From Prosthecobacter dejongeii (lineage in GTDB: Bacteria; Verrucomicrobiota; Verrucomicrobiia; Verrucomicrobiales; Verrucomicrobiaceae): a stretch of DNA of 64,000 nucleotides. Below are positions 33,969 to 42,900 of this stretch, one piece after another. Positions within the stretch are counted from its first letter, which is position 1; every line of letters begins with the position of its first letter. The position numbers and the translations under genes are program-made. Below the pieces are notes generated by a model. The model made no database searches. It was not told the DNA's origin and was given only the letters and a program-made list of their open reading frames with translations. The stretch is from assembly GCF_014203045.1 (NCBI RefSeq), contig NZ_JACHIF010000002.1:558001-622000 (forward strand), written 5' to 3'.

Positions 33969-35234
33969 ATGCAAAACCTCTACGATTATAAACGCTACGC
34001 AGTCCTTTACGTGGATGACGAAGAAATGGCGCTGAAGTACTTTGAGAAAACCTTCGGTAGTGAATTCCGTATCCTGACCGCGACAAATGCCAATGAAGGT
34101 TTGAAGTTGATCGAGTCCCGTGGCGATGAAATCGGAGTACTGCTGACGGACCAACGCATGCCTGGTCAAAAAGGGGTACAGTTACTGGAGCGTGCCCGCC
34201 AGATCCGGCCCAAAATCGTGCGGATGATGATCACTGCTTTTGCTGATTTTGGAGTCACAGTGGACGCGGTGAATTTGGGCAATGTTTTTCGTTATGTATC
34301 AAAGCCTCTACAGGTGGAAGATATGCGCAACACGCTGCGCCGTGCGATGGAGTTCTTCCTCCTCCAGCGCGAGCGGGATGACTTGCTGCGTGAGAAGCTG
34401 AGTGTGCTGCAAAACATGGTCATCACAGATCGAGTCATCAGCCTGGGCGTGCTGGCCAGTGGCCTTTGTCAGAATCTTCGCAACCCGCTTGAGGCCGTGC
34501 AGACCTTTCTCAATCTGACACCGACCAAGCTGCGTCAAGAAAGTGTGGATATGGATCGCTTGCAGGATCCTTCCTTCTGGCGTGACTTTCACTCTCAGGT
34601 GCTCAAGCAGGCTGGCCGGATTTCCGAGCTTATTGGCGAGCTGGATGGCGGAAGTTTGGCCGATGCGATTAAGGCGGAAGTTCCGCTTAATGTGGAGGTC
34701 AGCATTAACAACGTCGTTGCAGGACTGCGCTCTGGACTGGAAGCGAAGAACATTCAGTTAGACCTCGATATCGCAGATGGGTTGCCCCAGATTTCTACGG
34801 AGCGCGCCCGTTTCGAACGGATGTTCCAGTTGCTATTACAGGACGAGATTGATGTCTTGCCCGCAGGTTCCCGCATTGCCCTCCGTGCCCATGCGCAGCG
34901 CTTTGCAGACCGTCCTGTCTCTATTCAGTTCACCCTACAAGACAATGGCCCAGGGCTGCCTCAGGGGGCTCTACGCTCCGTCTTTGATCCGTTTGCCATT
35001 CGTCTGGAAGATGCCCCAGACTTTGGGCTCAATCTGATGGCGGTATTCTTCTTGGTTTATCACCATGGCGGTAATATCCAGGCCGAAAATAACATCGGCC
35101 AAGGGGCTCAGTTTAAGATTGATATTCCTCTCTTGGCGGAAAACCCTCCCGCCGTCGCTACCAGTAGCCGAGACTTTGTGACGAAGGTGCTGATGAATGA
35201 TCTCCTGTGGGAACGTCTGCTCGCAGGGGACTGA
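33969..35234 (+). CDS. Response regulator with degenerate histidine-kinase-like C-terminus (PhcR/PhcQ-like)
   Basis: A 421-residue protein. The receiver domain has VLYVDDEEM, phospho-Asp61 in VLLTDQRMPG, and Lys near RYVSKPLQ. A coiled coil (about 120-150) leads to a kinase-like part where the phosphoacceptor His is absent: GLCQNLRNPLEA stands where GLIHEINNPL occurs in the neighbouring kinase. The ATP-binding region keeps LQDNGPGLPQ but the G-rich lid reads DFGLNL. So it may bind ATP or a partner without autophosphorylation. PhcR of Ralstonia likewise joins a receiver to a kinase domain. It is the third gene of the operon, 26 bases after the kinase, and ends at a terminator. Confidence 0.8.
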   Translation: MQNLYDYKRYAVLYVDDEEMALKYFEKTFGSEFRILTATNANEGLKLIESRGDEIGVLLTDQRMPGQKGVQLLERARQIRPKIVRMMITAFADFGVTVDAVNLGNVFRYVSKPLQVEDMRNTLRRAMEFFLLQRERDDLLREKLSVLQNMVITDRVISLGVLASGLCQNLRNPLEAVQTFLNLTPTKLRQESVDMDRLQDPSFWRDFHSQVLKQAGRISELIGELDGGSLADAIKAEVPLNVEVSINNVVAGLRSGLEAKNIQLDLDIADGLPQISTERARFERMFQLLLQDEIDVLPAGSRIALRAHAQRFADRPVSIQFTLQDNGPGLPQGALRSVFDPFAIRLEDAPDFGLNLMAVFFLVYHHGGNIQAENNIGQGAQFKIDIPLLAENPPAVATSSRDFVTKVLMNDLLWERLLAGD

Positions 35235-35247
35235 TCTCACTCTTTGG

Positions 35248-35284
35248 AAACCCCGGCCGCGTTATCGCTGCCGGGTTTTTTTGT
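35248..35284 (+). terminator. Terminator closing the Phc-like operon
   Basis: Stem AACCCCGGC / GCCGGGTTT with one bulged C, an internal loop of about 15 bases, and a run of seven T on the plus strand. It lies 13 bases beyond the receiver gene stop. Confidence 0.8.
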
Positions 35285-35302
35285 GGCCTGAATGAACTCC
35301 GT

Positions 35303-35785
35303 TTAGGGTAACTGGATGGGATGTAGTTCTGGATGGTGGATGCGGAGAATGCGCCATGTCCACGGCCAGAGTCCTTCCTTATGCCAGTGAAATTGCCAGG
35401 GCTCCTGCATGGCATTGACTCGCGCCATGACCATGGGGCCAAAGCCTAACCCTTGCCCATCCATGCGAATCTGAATGGCTGTTTGCCCCTGATCCTTCTG
35501 CGTCTGGAAATGGAGGTTTTGCGTTTGGAGGGTAATGCTGATAAACTGGCTGAGGATTTGTTGTGCATCTTCCACGGCAGTCTCTCGGGTATGGCCCATG
35601 GCATCCGTATAGGTCGTGGCAAGCAAGCCTTTCACTTCGTCCCAGTCACGATCCTCAAGGGCTGTTAAAAACTCAGCCTGCGCTGCGAGCATCTGCTTTT
35701 CAGCGGGGGTGCCCCACACCCACCATCCGAACCAACCAAGGGCAATGATTGCGGGGAGAAAATAAACAAAGCGAGGAAGGCGCAT
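35303..35785 (-). CDS. Membrane-anchored small protein, SnoaL/NTF2-like
   Basis: A 160-residue protein. One N-terminal TM segment (FVYFLPAIIALGWFGWWVW) is followed by a helix (AEFLTALEDRDWDEVKGLLATTY) and alternating strands (ITLQTQNLHFQTQ, TAIQIRMDGQG), the pattern of the NTF2/SnoaL cone fold used in many periplasmic or enzyme-accessory domains. No catalytic residues can be assigned. It converges on the Phc-like operon and diverges from the NUDIX-like gene. Confidence 0.55.
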   Translation of the reverse strand: MRLPRFVYFLPAIIALGWFGWWVWGTPAEKQMLAAQAEFLTALEDRDWDEVKGLLATTYTDAMGHTRETAVEDAQQILSQFISITLQTQNLHFQTQKDQGQTAIQIRMDGQGLGFGPMVMARVNAMQEPWQFHWHKEGLWPWTWRILRIHHPELHPIQLP

Positions 35786-35887
35786 TTCCTGGTTATTTCA
35801 GGTGAGGTCATGCCCCTCAAGGAGAAAAAGATCCGTGATGGATTGCTGATTGACCCAGCGCCCAGCAGCGGCACACTCGCCATTCTC

Positions 35888-36484
35888 ATGGAACACGTTC
35901 TCGTTATCCCCCGCGCCCTTTTTGATTCCCTCGGTAGCTTTCAAGGTTTTCAGCCTGAGGTGGAGCGCTACCTGAACGCCATTCTGGCTCCTGGCGCGAA
36001 TTTTTTTATGGAACGCCCTGCGGCAGAGGCAGACCCGACGCATAAGCAACTCATTCCATATTCCATCTTCAAACACGGAGATCGTTATCTCTGTTACACC
36101 CGTGGCGGTAGCTCTGGTGAAAAACGTCTGGTGGCAAAGCGCAGCATCGGCATCGGGGGACATATCAATCCCGTGGATCAGGCGCAGGATCAAATGGGCG
36201 AGGCGATGTATTTTAACAGCATCGAACGCGAGATTTCCGAAGAGCTCCAGATGGGTGGCACGCACACGCAGCGGGTCATCGGTCTCATCAACGATGACTC
36301 CAGTGAGGTGGGGAGTGTGCACTTAGGAGTGGTGCATGTCTTTGAACTCAGCAGTGATGATGTGCAGTCCAATGAAGATGCTATCCAGGATCTGCGTTTT
36401 GTTTCTTTGGAGGAGCTTTTAGCTCAAAAAGACAGCTTGGAAAGTTGGTCGCAAATCTGTGTGACTCACCTCGCCACGTTGTGA
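35888..36484 (+). CDS. NUDIX-like phosphohydrolase
   Basis: A 198-residue protein starting MEHVLVIPRALFDSLGSFQGF, a start shared by verrucomicrobial/planctomycete proteins often labelled phosphoesterase. It contains a NUDIX-box-like segment: GIGGHINPVD, a spacer, then YFNSIEREISEEL, where R-E-x-x-E-E matches the REUXEE core. The usual spacing is stretched, so substrate and activity are uncertain. It likely acts on a nucleotide-linked compound in the cytosol. The open frame continues upstream to 35810, but that part overlaps the promoter of the divergent gene and is not conserved-looking. Confidence 0.65.
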   Translation: MEHVLVIPRALFDSLGSFQGFQPEVERYLNAILAPGANFFMERPAAEADPTHKQLIPYSIFKHGDRYLCYTRGGSSGEKRLVAKRSIGIGGHINPVDQAQDQMGEAMYFNSIEREISEELQMGGTHTQRVIGLINDDSSEVGSVHLGVVHVFELSSDDVQSNEDAIQDLRFVSLEELLAQKDSLESWSQICVTHLATL

Positions 36485-36507
36485 TGGTCGTGGGGTCGGG
36501 GGCTGAC

Positions 36508-37854
36508 TCACTTGAAGACTCGCTTGAGCACGGCTTTCTCCTCAGGGGTCAGGGTTTCCCGCCAGACCTGCTCTCCCCCCAGACCTTGATGTTGAGCCTG
36601 GCCTGCAGCGATCGGTCCTGCATAGGTTTTATCCACCTCATGTTTGCCGTCTTTAATGCCCAAGACACTGCTGAGTTGAGCACGTGACAGGTCACTGTTG
36701 GAAACGGCTTCATTCTTCTCCGTTCCAAAGTCATTTTCCTCATTGGCAAGCGTCAAGGGTGCAGTACCTGGGCCACGGCTGACGTCTCCTGCGCCTGGGC
36801 TTTCTCCCTCGCCTTCGCCAGTGCCGGGACTTTGTTTGAACTGATTCAGCATTTCGGCAAGTTCATCATCTTCGCCTTCACCATCGCCTAAAAAACCTGG
36901 GTTTTGGCTGAGGCCCTGGGATTCTTTGGCTCCTTTTTTTAGGGTCTCGCGGAGTTGATCAAGCTGGTTCTTGGATAGAGAAGGAATGTTCTTTGGATCC
37001 ATCTGGGCCAGCTCTTTGAGCAGGGCAGGATTGAGTTCCAGCGCACTGGATTGCAATCCTTTGACGGCCTCATCCAGGTCTTTGAGCAGTTGTTCTTTGC
37101 CTGCCTGAGACAACTTGTCCGCGTGATTTTGCAGTGCGTTCAGACTTCTCTCGGCAGTCTTTAAATTTTGGGCGATTTCAGCCAGATCACGCTGCAGTTG
37201 TTCTTTCAGTGTGTCTGTGGCATGCAGGCTGTCATGGCTGAACCATTGGTCTGGTGGCTGATCTCGTAGGTTCGTGACCTTGGCCGCTTGCTCTTCCTTT
37301 TCTTCTGGAGTGATGAGTTTTTCTTCTTCTAACTTTTGGAGCCACTCGTCCATCTGCTGCCAGGCTTGGGGCTGCATCGCGGGCAATGAGGGAAGGACTT
37401 CATGCGATAAGGGCATCCAGAAGGCGAGGGCTAGGCATGCAGCGCTGCTCAGCCATGGGGTGGTGATGTGGAACCAGTGCCACTTCCAACCATCCGTAGG
37501 AGCAGCCTGAATAGCTGGCCAGGGGCCATGCCCTGCCTGGGCCACGCTGAGGGCATTGTGTAGATGGAGGTGCGATTCCAGCCGTATCAGTGCTTGTGTG
37601 GGAGTGATGAAGTGAGCCCGTGCGCGCCAGAACGCGGTGAACAAAGCGAGCGCCAGTGCTAAGAGGAGCCCGGAGAGGAGAGGGACCTCATTTTGATCTT
37701 GGGTGCGCCACCAAAGGATGGCAATAAAACCCAGGATACCTCCCATAATAAGAGATGGGGTGAGGCAAGCGAGGAACCAGCCTAGATTGACCTTCCTAGC
37801 CGTCAGCTTTGCCTGCTGCTGCCAGTGGATTAGTCGAGCGGCGTGTTCGTCCAT
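36508..37854 (-). CDS. Membrane protein with long coiled-coil and acidic/Gly-rich tail
   Basis: A 448-residue protein. Three hydrophobic segments lie in the first 150 residues (LGWFLACLTPSLIMGGILGFIAIL, LLSGLLLALALALFTAFW, WLSSAACLALAFWM). A periplasmic or cytosolic coiled coil follows (QMDEWLQKLEEEKLITPEEKEE onward). Then comes a Gly/Glu/Asp-rich linker (GEGEDDELAEML, GTGEGEGESPGAG). Proteins of this build usually sit beside MoxR-type ATPases, DUF58 and von Willebrand (Bat-type) proteins. None of these is present here, so it may be a relocated member or an unrelated protein. The function is unknown. Confidence 0.6.
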   Translation of the reverse strand: MDEHAARLIHWQQQAKLTARKVNLGWFLACLTPSLIMGGILGFIAILWWRTQDQNEVPLLSGLLLALALALFTAFWRARAHFITPTQALIRLESHLHLHNALSVAQAGHGPWPAIQAAPTDGWKWHWFHITTPWLSSAACLALAFWMPLSHEVLPSLPAMQPQAWQQMDEWLQKLEEEKLITPEEKEEQAAKVTNLRDQPPDQWFSHDSLHATDTLKEQLQRDLAEIAQNLKTAERSLNALQNHADKLSQAGKEQLLKDLDEAVKGLQSSALELNPALLKELAQMDPKNIPSLSKNQLDQLRETLKKGAKESQGLSQNPGFLGDGEGEDDELAEMLNQFKQSPGTGEGEGESPGAGDVSRGPGTAPLTLANEENDFGTEKNEAVSNSDLSRAQLSSVLGIKDGKHEVDKTYAGPIAAGQAQHQGLGGEQVWRETLTPEEKAVLKRVFK

Positions 37855-37996
37855 GCTTAGATTATGTTAAGCGACTGTAAGAGCGCTGGCCAGTGTCATG
37901 GCAAATTTTTTCAATCGTGCAGATTGCTGGATAGTTTCATATTTTCTGCCTCATTAGGCATAAACATAGCTATCTAATTTCGTTATTCCTTTCCTT

Positions 37997-39778
37997 ATGT
38001 CTGATTCCCTCTCCGATGATCTTCCTGAGCTGCTTTCAGAGGGGAGGACGGGTGCAAGTGATGGGTTTCCCTCTCTGGAGGAGTTGGGGCAACTACTGCC
38101 CCAGTATGAGATGCACCAAGTGATTGGAATCGGAGGCATGGGGGCCGTGTATTTGGCGCGACAACCGCATCTGGATCGATGGGTTGCCTTGAAGGTACTG
38201 CCTGCCTCAGCGGCTCAAAATCCGGAAGATTCTGAACGCTTTAATACAGAAGCTCGTGCCATGGCACGGTTAGCTCACCCGCACATCGTTGCGGTGTTTG
38301 ATTTTGGGCAGACGGCTGCGGGGCATTTGTATCTAGCGATGGAATACGTGGAGGGTGCAGACTTGCATTGGCGAACTCGGGCAGGGGAAATCACGCCCGA
38401 GCGAGCAAGAGCCGTCATCGCCCAGCTTTGTGAGGCTTTGCAATACGCGCACGAGCACGGGGTGATTCATCGCGATATTAAGCCTGCCAATATCCTCATC
38501 ACGCCGGATTGGCAGGTGAAGGTGGTGGATTTTGGCCTGGCGCGAGACTTGACCCTCCAGCCTTCAGTGGATGTTTCCGAATACGGCACACCTGATTACA
38601 CTGCGCCAGAGCGTTTTATCGCAGGTGCACCGGTGGATCACCGTGCGGATGTTTATTCATTGGGGGTCGTGATCCATGAAATTCTCACGGGCAAGACTCC
38701 GCGTGCGGCTGGTGCTTCCGCTGGGCTTGGTTTGCCGGATGGATTTGCCGGCGTACTTTCCAAATGCCTCATGCATGATCCTGCACGGCGCTACCAAAAA
38801 GCCAGTGATGTGCGTGCGGCCCTTCTTGCCGCAGCGGCGACGGCACAGAAAAAAGCAGCCATAGCTCCCGTGAATCCGCCGACAGCAGGGCCAAGACGTT
38901 ATCCTGCACCCATGCAGACGGCCCCAACTCCAGTGGCCGACTCTGCTTGGCTGGGAACGCTGGGATGGGCACTGGCATGTGTGGTTGCGTTAGGGGGCCT
39001 AGGTTGGTTGGTTTGGAAAGATCATTTCCAAAAGCCCTTGGTTTTGACTGAAAGCGAGGCCCTGGCCTCCATGCCCTCCCCAGTGGTAGAACCCCAAGTA
39101 GAACCTATGACTGAAGCTCCAAAGGTGACCTCCGCAGTGCAGACCATGGAGCCGGGAAATTCTTCGGTGATGGGTGCCAACAATTCGATGGCGGAGTCCG
39201 TTGCTTTGGAGTCTCCCTCGATGAATCAAACCATTCCGACGACCGTGGCTCTCATCGCCTCCACCGCCTCTGCTCTGAGTGTGGACTATGCGCGACAGAT
39301 TAAGCCCATCTTGGCCGCCAAATGCTATGAATGCCACAGTGAGGAGAAGGGGAAAGAGAAGGGAGACGTGGCGCTGGATACGGAAGCGAAATTGAAGGCC
39401 ATCATTGGCCCTGACCAATACATCATTCCAGGAAATCCGGCTGTAAGTGTCATGCTCCGCATCTGTAAACTGCCGGATGATGATGAGGACGTGATGCCTC
39501 CTAGAGGAAAAAATCGTCTAACGGCTGCTGAAATCGCCCTGCTGGAAACATGGATCAAAGAAGGCGCTAGCCTGACCAGTTCGGCGGCTAAGACTCCGGT
39601 TCACGCACCACTGACCTGGACCAGCAGCGATGGTAAGGCTATTGAAGCGAGCTTCGTGACTTTGGTCGGGGATCAGATCACACTCCGGATGTCAGATACT
39701 CAAAGGGAATTTACCTTTCCCCTCAGTCGCCTTTCGGCAGAAAGTCAGGCACAGGCCAAAGCTGCTGCGGCCAAATAA
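37997..39778 (+). CDS. Transmembrane Ser/Thr kinase fused to a periplasmic c-type cytochrome (PSCyt1-like) domain
   Basis: A 593-residue protein. Residues about 37-280 are a Hanks-type kinase: G-loop IGIGGMGAVYLA, Lys66 in VALKVL, HRDIKPANIL (Asp160), DFGLARD (Asp178) and activation-loop end GTPDYTAPE. A Pro-rich linker precedes one TM helix (about 320-340). Outside lies a linker and a haem c module: YARQIKPILAAKCYECHSEE (CxxCH at 443-447), then DDDEDVMPPRGKNRLT with a likely axial Met500, and ETWIKEGA. This is the planctomycete cytochrome (PSCyt1) pattern. The C-terminal 60 residues (DGKAIEASFVTLVGDQITLRM, then FPLSRLSAE) match an SHD1-like domain. It is probably a sensor kinase with a haem-binding outer part. 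Confidence 0.85.
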   Translation: MSDSLSDDLPELLSEGRTGASDGFPSLEELGQLLPQYEMHQVIGIGGMGAVYLARQPHLDRWVALKVLPASAAQNPEDSERFNTEARAMARLAHPHIVAVFDFGQTAAGHLYLAMEYVEGADLHWRTRAGEITPERARAVIAQLCEALQYAHEHGVIHRDIKPANILITPDWQVKVVDFGLARDLTLQPSVDVSEYGTPDYTAPERFIAGAPVDHRADVYSLGVVIHEILTGKTPRAAGASAGLGLPDGFAGVLSKCLMHDPARRYQKASDVRAALLAAAATAQKKAAIAPVNPPTAGPRRYPAPMQTAPTPVADSAWLGTLGWALACVVALGGLGWLVWKDHFQKPLVLTESEALASMPSPVVEPQVEPMTEAPKVTSAVQTMEPGNSSVMGANNSMAESVALESPSMNQTIPTTVALIASTASALSVDYARQIKPILAAKCYECHSEEKGKEKGDVALDTEAKLKAIIGPDQYIIPGNPAVSVMLRICKLPDDDEDVMPPRGKNRLTAAEIALLETWIKEGASLTSSAAKTPVHAPLTWTSSDGKAIEASFVTLVGDQITLRMSDTQREFTFPLSRLSAESQAQAKAAAAK

Positions 39779-39845
39779 AGTCATCTGGCAAGTAATGAAA
39801 TCTAGGCGGTCAGCGCGATTCGTTCGCAAAGGCTTTTCTGGATCC

Positions 39846-39874
39846 ATCACTCTTCAGTGAGGAGTGATTTTTTG
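39846..39874 (+). terminator. Terminator after the kinase-cytochrome gene
   Basis: Stem ATCACTC / GAGTGAT with loop TTCAGTGAG, which can extend the stem by TCA/TGA, followed by TTTTTT on the plus strand. It sits 68 bases after the stop codon. Confidence 0.75.
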
Positions 39875-39922
39875 CCTTCGATGCTGATTGCAGGCTGGCA
39901 TTTCAAGGGCGATGGCTGAAAC

Positions 39923-42900
39923 GTGTCGCAGTCGCCCCCGTCACCGCCTCCTCGCCGCCGTTTTTGGAAATGGTGTCGGCGTTTTTTGATCACCTTTTTG
40001 CTCCTACTCGTAGGGGTGGCGGTATTTCACCGTCCCTTGTTGCTGTCGCTGATTCGTTGGGCTGGCCCGAAGGCTGCGCACAAACTGGATCTGCCTCTGA
40101 GCTGGGCGGTGGACGGGTCCTTGTGGAATGATCTGAAGATCACAAGCTTGGAAACCGGCGGTGGGCCAGAACACTGGCTGCCGAAGGCGAGGATCGGGGA
40201 GTTCGCGGCGGACTATGACTGGCGGGCTCTCGCACACGGCGACTATGAGAATTCGGTGAAACGGATCAAGCTGCATGATGTGGAGGCTGAGGCTGACCTG
40301 CGCCGCCTTCCTCAAAGTCAGCCGAAGGATAAACCACCTGCGCCTAACCAAAAGTCGGATGCGATGCCGCCCATTGTCTGGCCGCGAACCGTGGATATCA
40401 AAAACATCAATGCGGAAGTCACTCTGGGGGATGGTCGCAAGCTGATTTTGCGAGGTCTGACGCTCCAGATGGGGGAGGGGATGCCTGGGGTGTTTGAGTG
40501 TCGCGAATTCAGTCAGGAGCCGGGTCACGTCAAACTGGAAAACCTGCGTGCGGATGTGGAGTGGGAAACGCGAAAGCTGGTGGTCAAGAACCTGACATTG
40601 CCAAAGGCTGTCATTCTTGAGCGATTGGAAGTGGACGTGCAGGGGCTCTGGGAGGCTGATCATTCGGCTCTCGTGGTGCTGCTGGCAAAACTAGGGGCGG
40701 CCAAGTTTGAAGTGAATGCCAGGGCTGCAGGTCTGCTGAAGGGGCCGATGCAGATGCGGGCCAAGGTCCTGGGGCGAGATTTACGCTCCGAAGAATTGCA
40801 GACACTGGGACTGCCGAAGGAAGTGTTCTTTGAGAAAGGCACACTGGACTTGAATGTGGCTGGAGATCCGGCGGCTCCTGTCAACTTGAGTGTGGATGCC
40901 GCCCTATCCCTGGCTCATTTACGCACAGCAGGTGCCACGGTGGATGCCATCTCTGTGGCTGCTACCGTTAAAGAAGGGAGAGCCGAAGTGAAGGGTGCGA
41001 AAGTAACTCGCGGGCCTAACCAACTGGAGGTTACAGCGCAGGCGACTTTACCGGCGGATTTAAAGGACCTGATGGCGACTCCCTGGACTGCGCAGGTGAG
41101 GGCGACGCTGCCAGAGGTAACGGACTTTTTAGACCAGCCGCCGCCGTTCAAGGGGCCCCTGGCACTAAATGTCTCTGCCGAAGGCCAGGGGGCAACGCCG
41201 CTGAAAGTGAATGGAGAACTGACCGGCGAGCGCCTGTCTTTTGAAACTTATCAATTGCCGAAGCTCCGGAGCCTCTTTTCGTTGACGGGTAAAGAGGCCC
41301 GCTTTGAGCTACCTTCTTTGGAATTGGGCACGGGTAACGCAGTCACCCTGACTGCCACGATGCTGATGCAGGACGCGATGCCTGTGCAGGCCAACTGGAC
41401 TTTGAATGTGGCTGATCCAGCGGACCTGATGAAAACAATTGGCCTAGCTCCATTGGAGAAGGTCGTGAAGGGCAGGGTGGAAAGTGTCGGGTTGGCAAAG
41501 TTCAATATCCAGGATTTGAGCGCCCAAAATTATCAGGGGCTGGTGGCAGATCTAAATCTGAAAGTCAGCGAGGCTGCTTACGGTGAGGGGCAGTTGCAGG
41601 GGGTAGCCTTGCAAACACGAGTGGAAAAGGGCCGCGCTGTGGTGGATGTGGCGAGGGTGCAGCTAAACCCGAAAAATGCGGTGAGTCTGACGGGGGGCAT
41701 GGACATTCAAGCTCCCTTTGCTTTTACGGCTCAAGGGGATATTGGCCTACCTGAACTGACGGCAATGAATGCGCTGCTGAAAAGCGTGGGTGCACCCGCA
41801 ATCGAAAGTGGTGCGATGATAGGTGACCTGAAAGTAACGGGGCAACTCAAGCCTTGGTTGTGCCAGGGCACGGTGAAGGTGGATGCAACAACCGTGCGCA
41901 CGGCGACCATGCCTCAAGCCGCAACAGCGGTGGTAGAGACGACCTTTGAAGGCACCCGAGCGAGTCTGCAAAAGCTGGAGGCCAGCCTGGGACCGTGGCG
42001 GTTGACCGCTACGGGCACGGTGGATGATAAGCAAGCACAGTTGGCCGAACTGAAAGTGTGGCAAAACCAAACTTTGCTGTTGGATGGTGCCGTGAGTGCC
42101 CCGTTTGACGTGATCCAACCCGACGTGGTGAACGGCCAACCGATCAAGGTGGCAATCACGGCCAAAGATCTGCGTTTTCACGAGATCTTGGCTGCTGCCG
42201 GTATCCAAGACATTCCTGCGGGGATTTTGAATGCGGATATTCAGGTCCATGGGCGGTTGGAATCCGCGCAGGGGCGCATCTTTGTGGAGGTGAAGGATGT
42301 GACTGTGCCAAAAGGGCCGAAGGCATTTCGACCTGCGACATTGCGTTCCGAAACCCTTCTGGAAAAGAAGCGTGTGAAGACGCTGACCACTGTCACTCAG
42401 CCGCCTTTGCAACCGCTGACGGTGGAAGGTGATTTGCCTCTGGATGTCGCAGCGCTGGTGAAGTCTCCCCAGACACTGAATGAAACACCGCTGAAATTCA
42501 GTGTGAAGCTACCCGAGACCGACTTGAGCTTTTTGCGAGAGTATGCGCCGGACATGATCCGCAGCATTCCCGCGCGCGCCAAGATTGATGCGGAGGTGAC
42601 GGGAACGGTGGGCAAGCCGATCGTGAAAGGTGAGGTGGATGTGGATGTGACGGAGGTGGTGTGGGCGAAACCTGACCTGCCTTCCGTGCGGAATGTGAGG
42701 GTGCGGATCGTGGGCAATGACCGCAAGATCACGCTGGAGGACATTTCGGCGGTCTTGGCGGGGGGGCGTGTGAAATTAGACGGAACCGTGGATGTGACGG
42801 ACGGTGCGAACCCAGCCCTGGACCTGAAGGTGGAGGCGAGGGAAGCGCTGGTATTTCGCGATCCGACAACGTCTCTGCGGGCGAATGCAGATATTACTTG

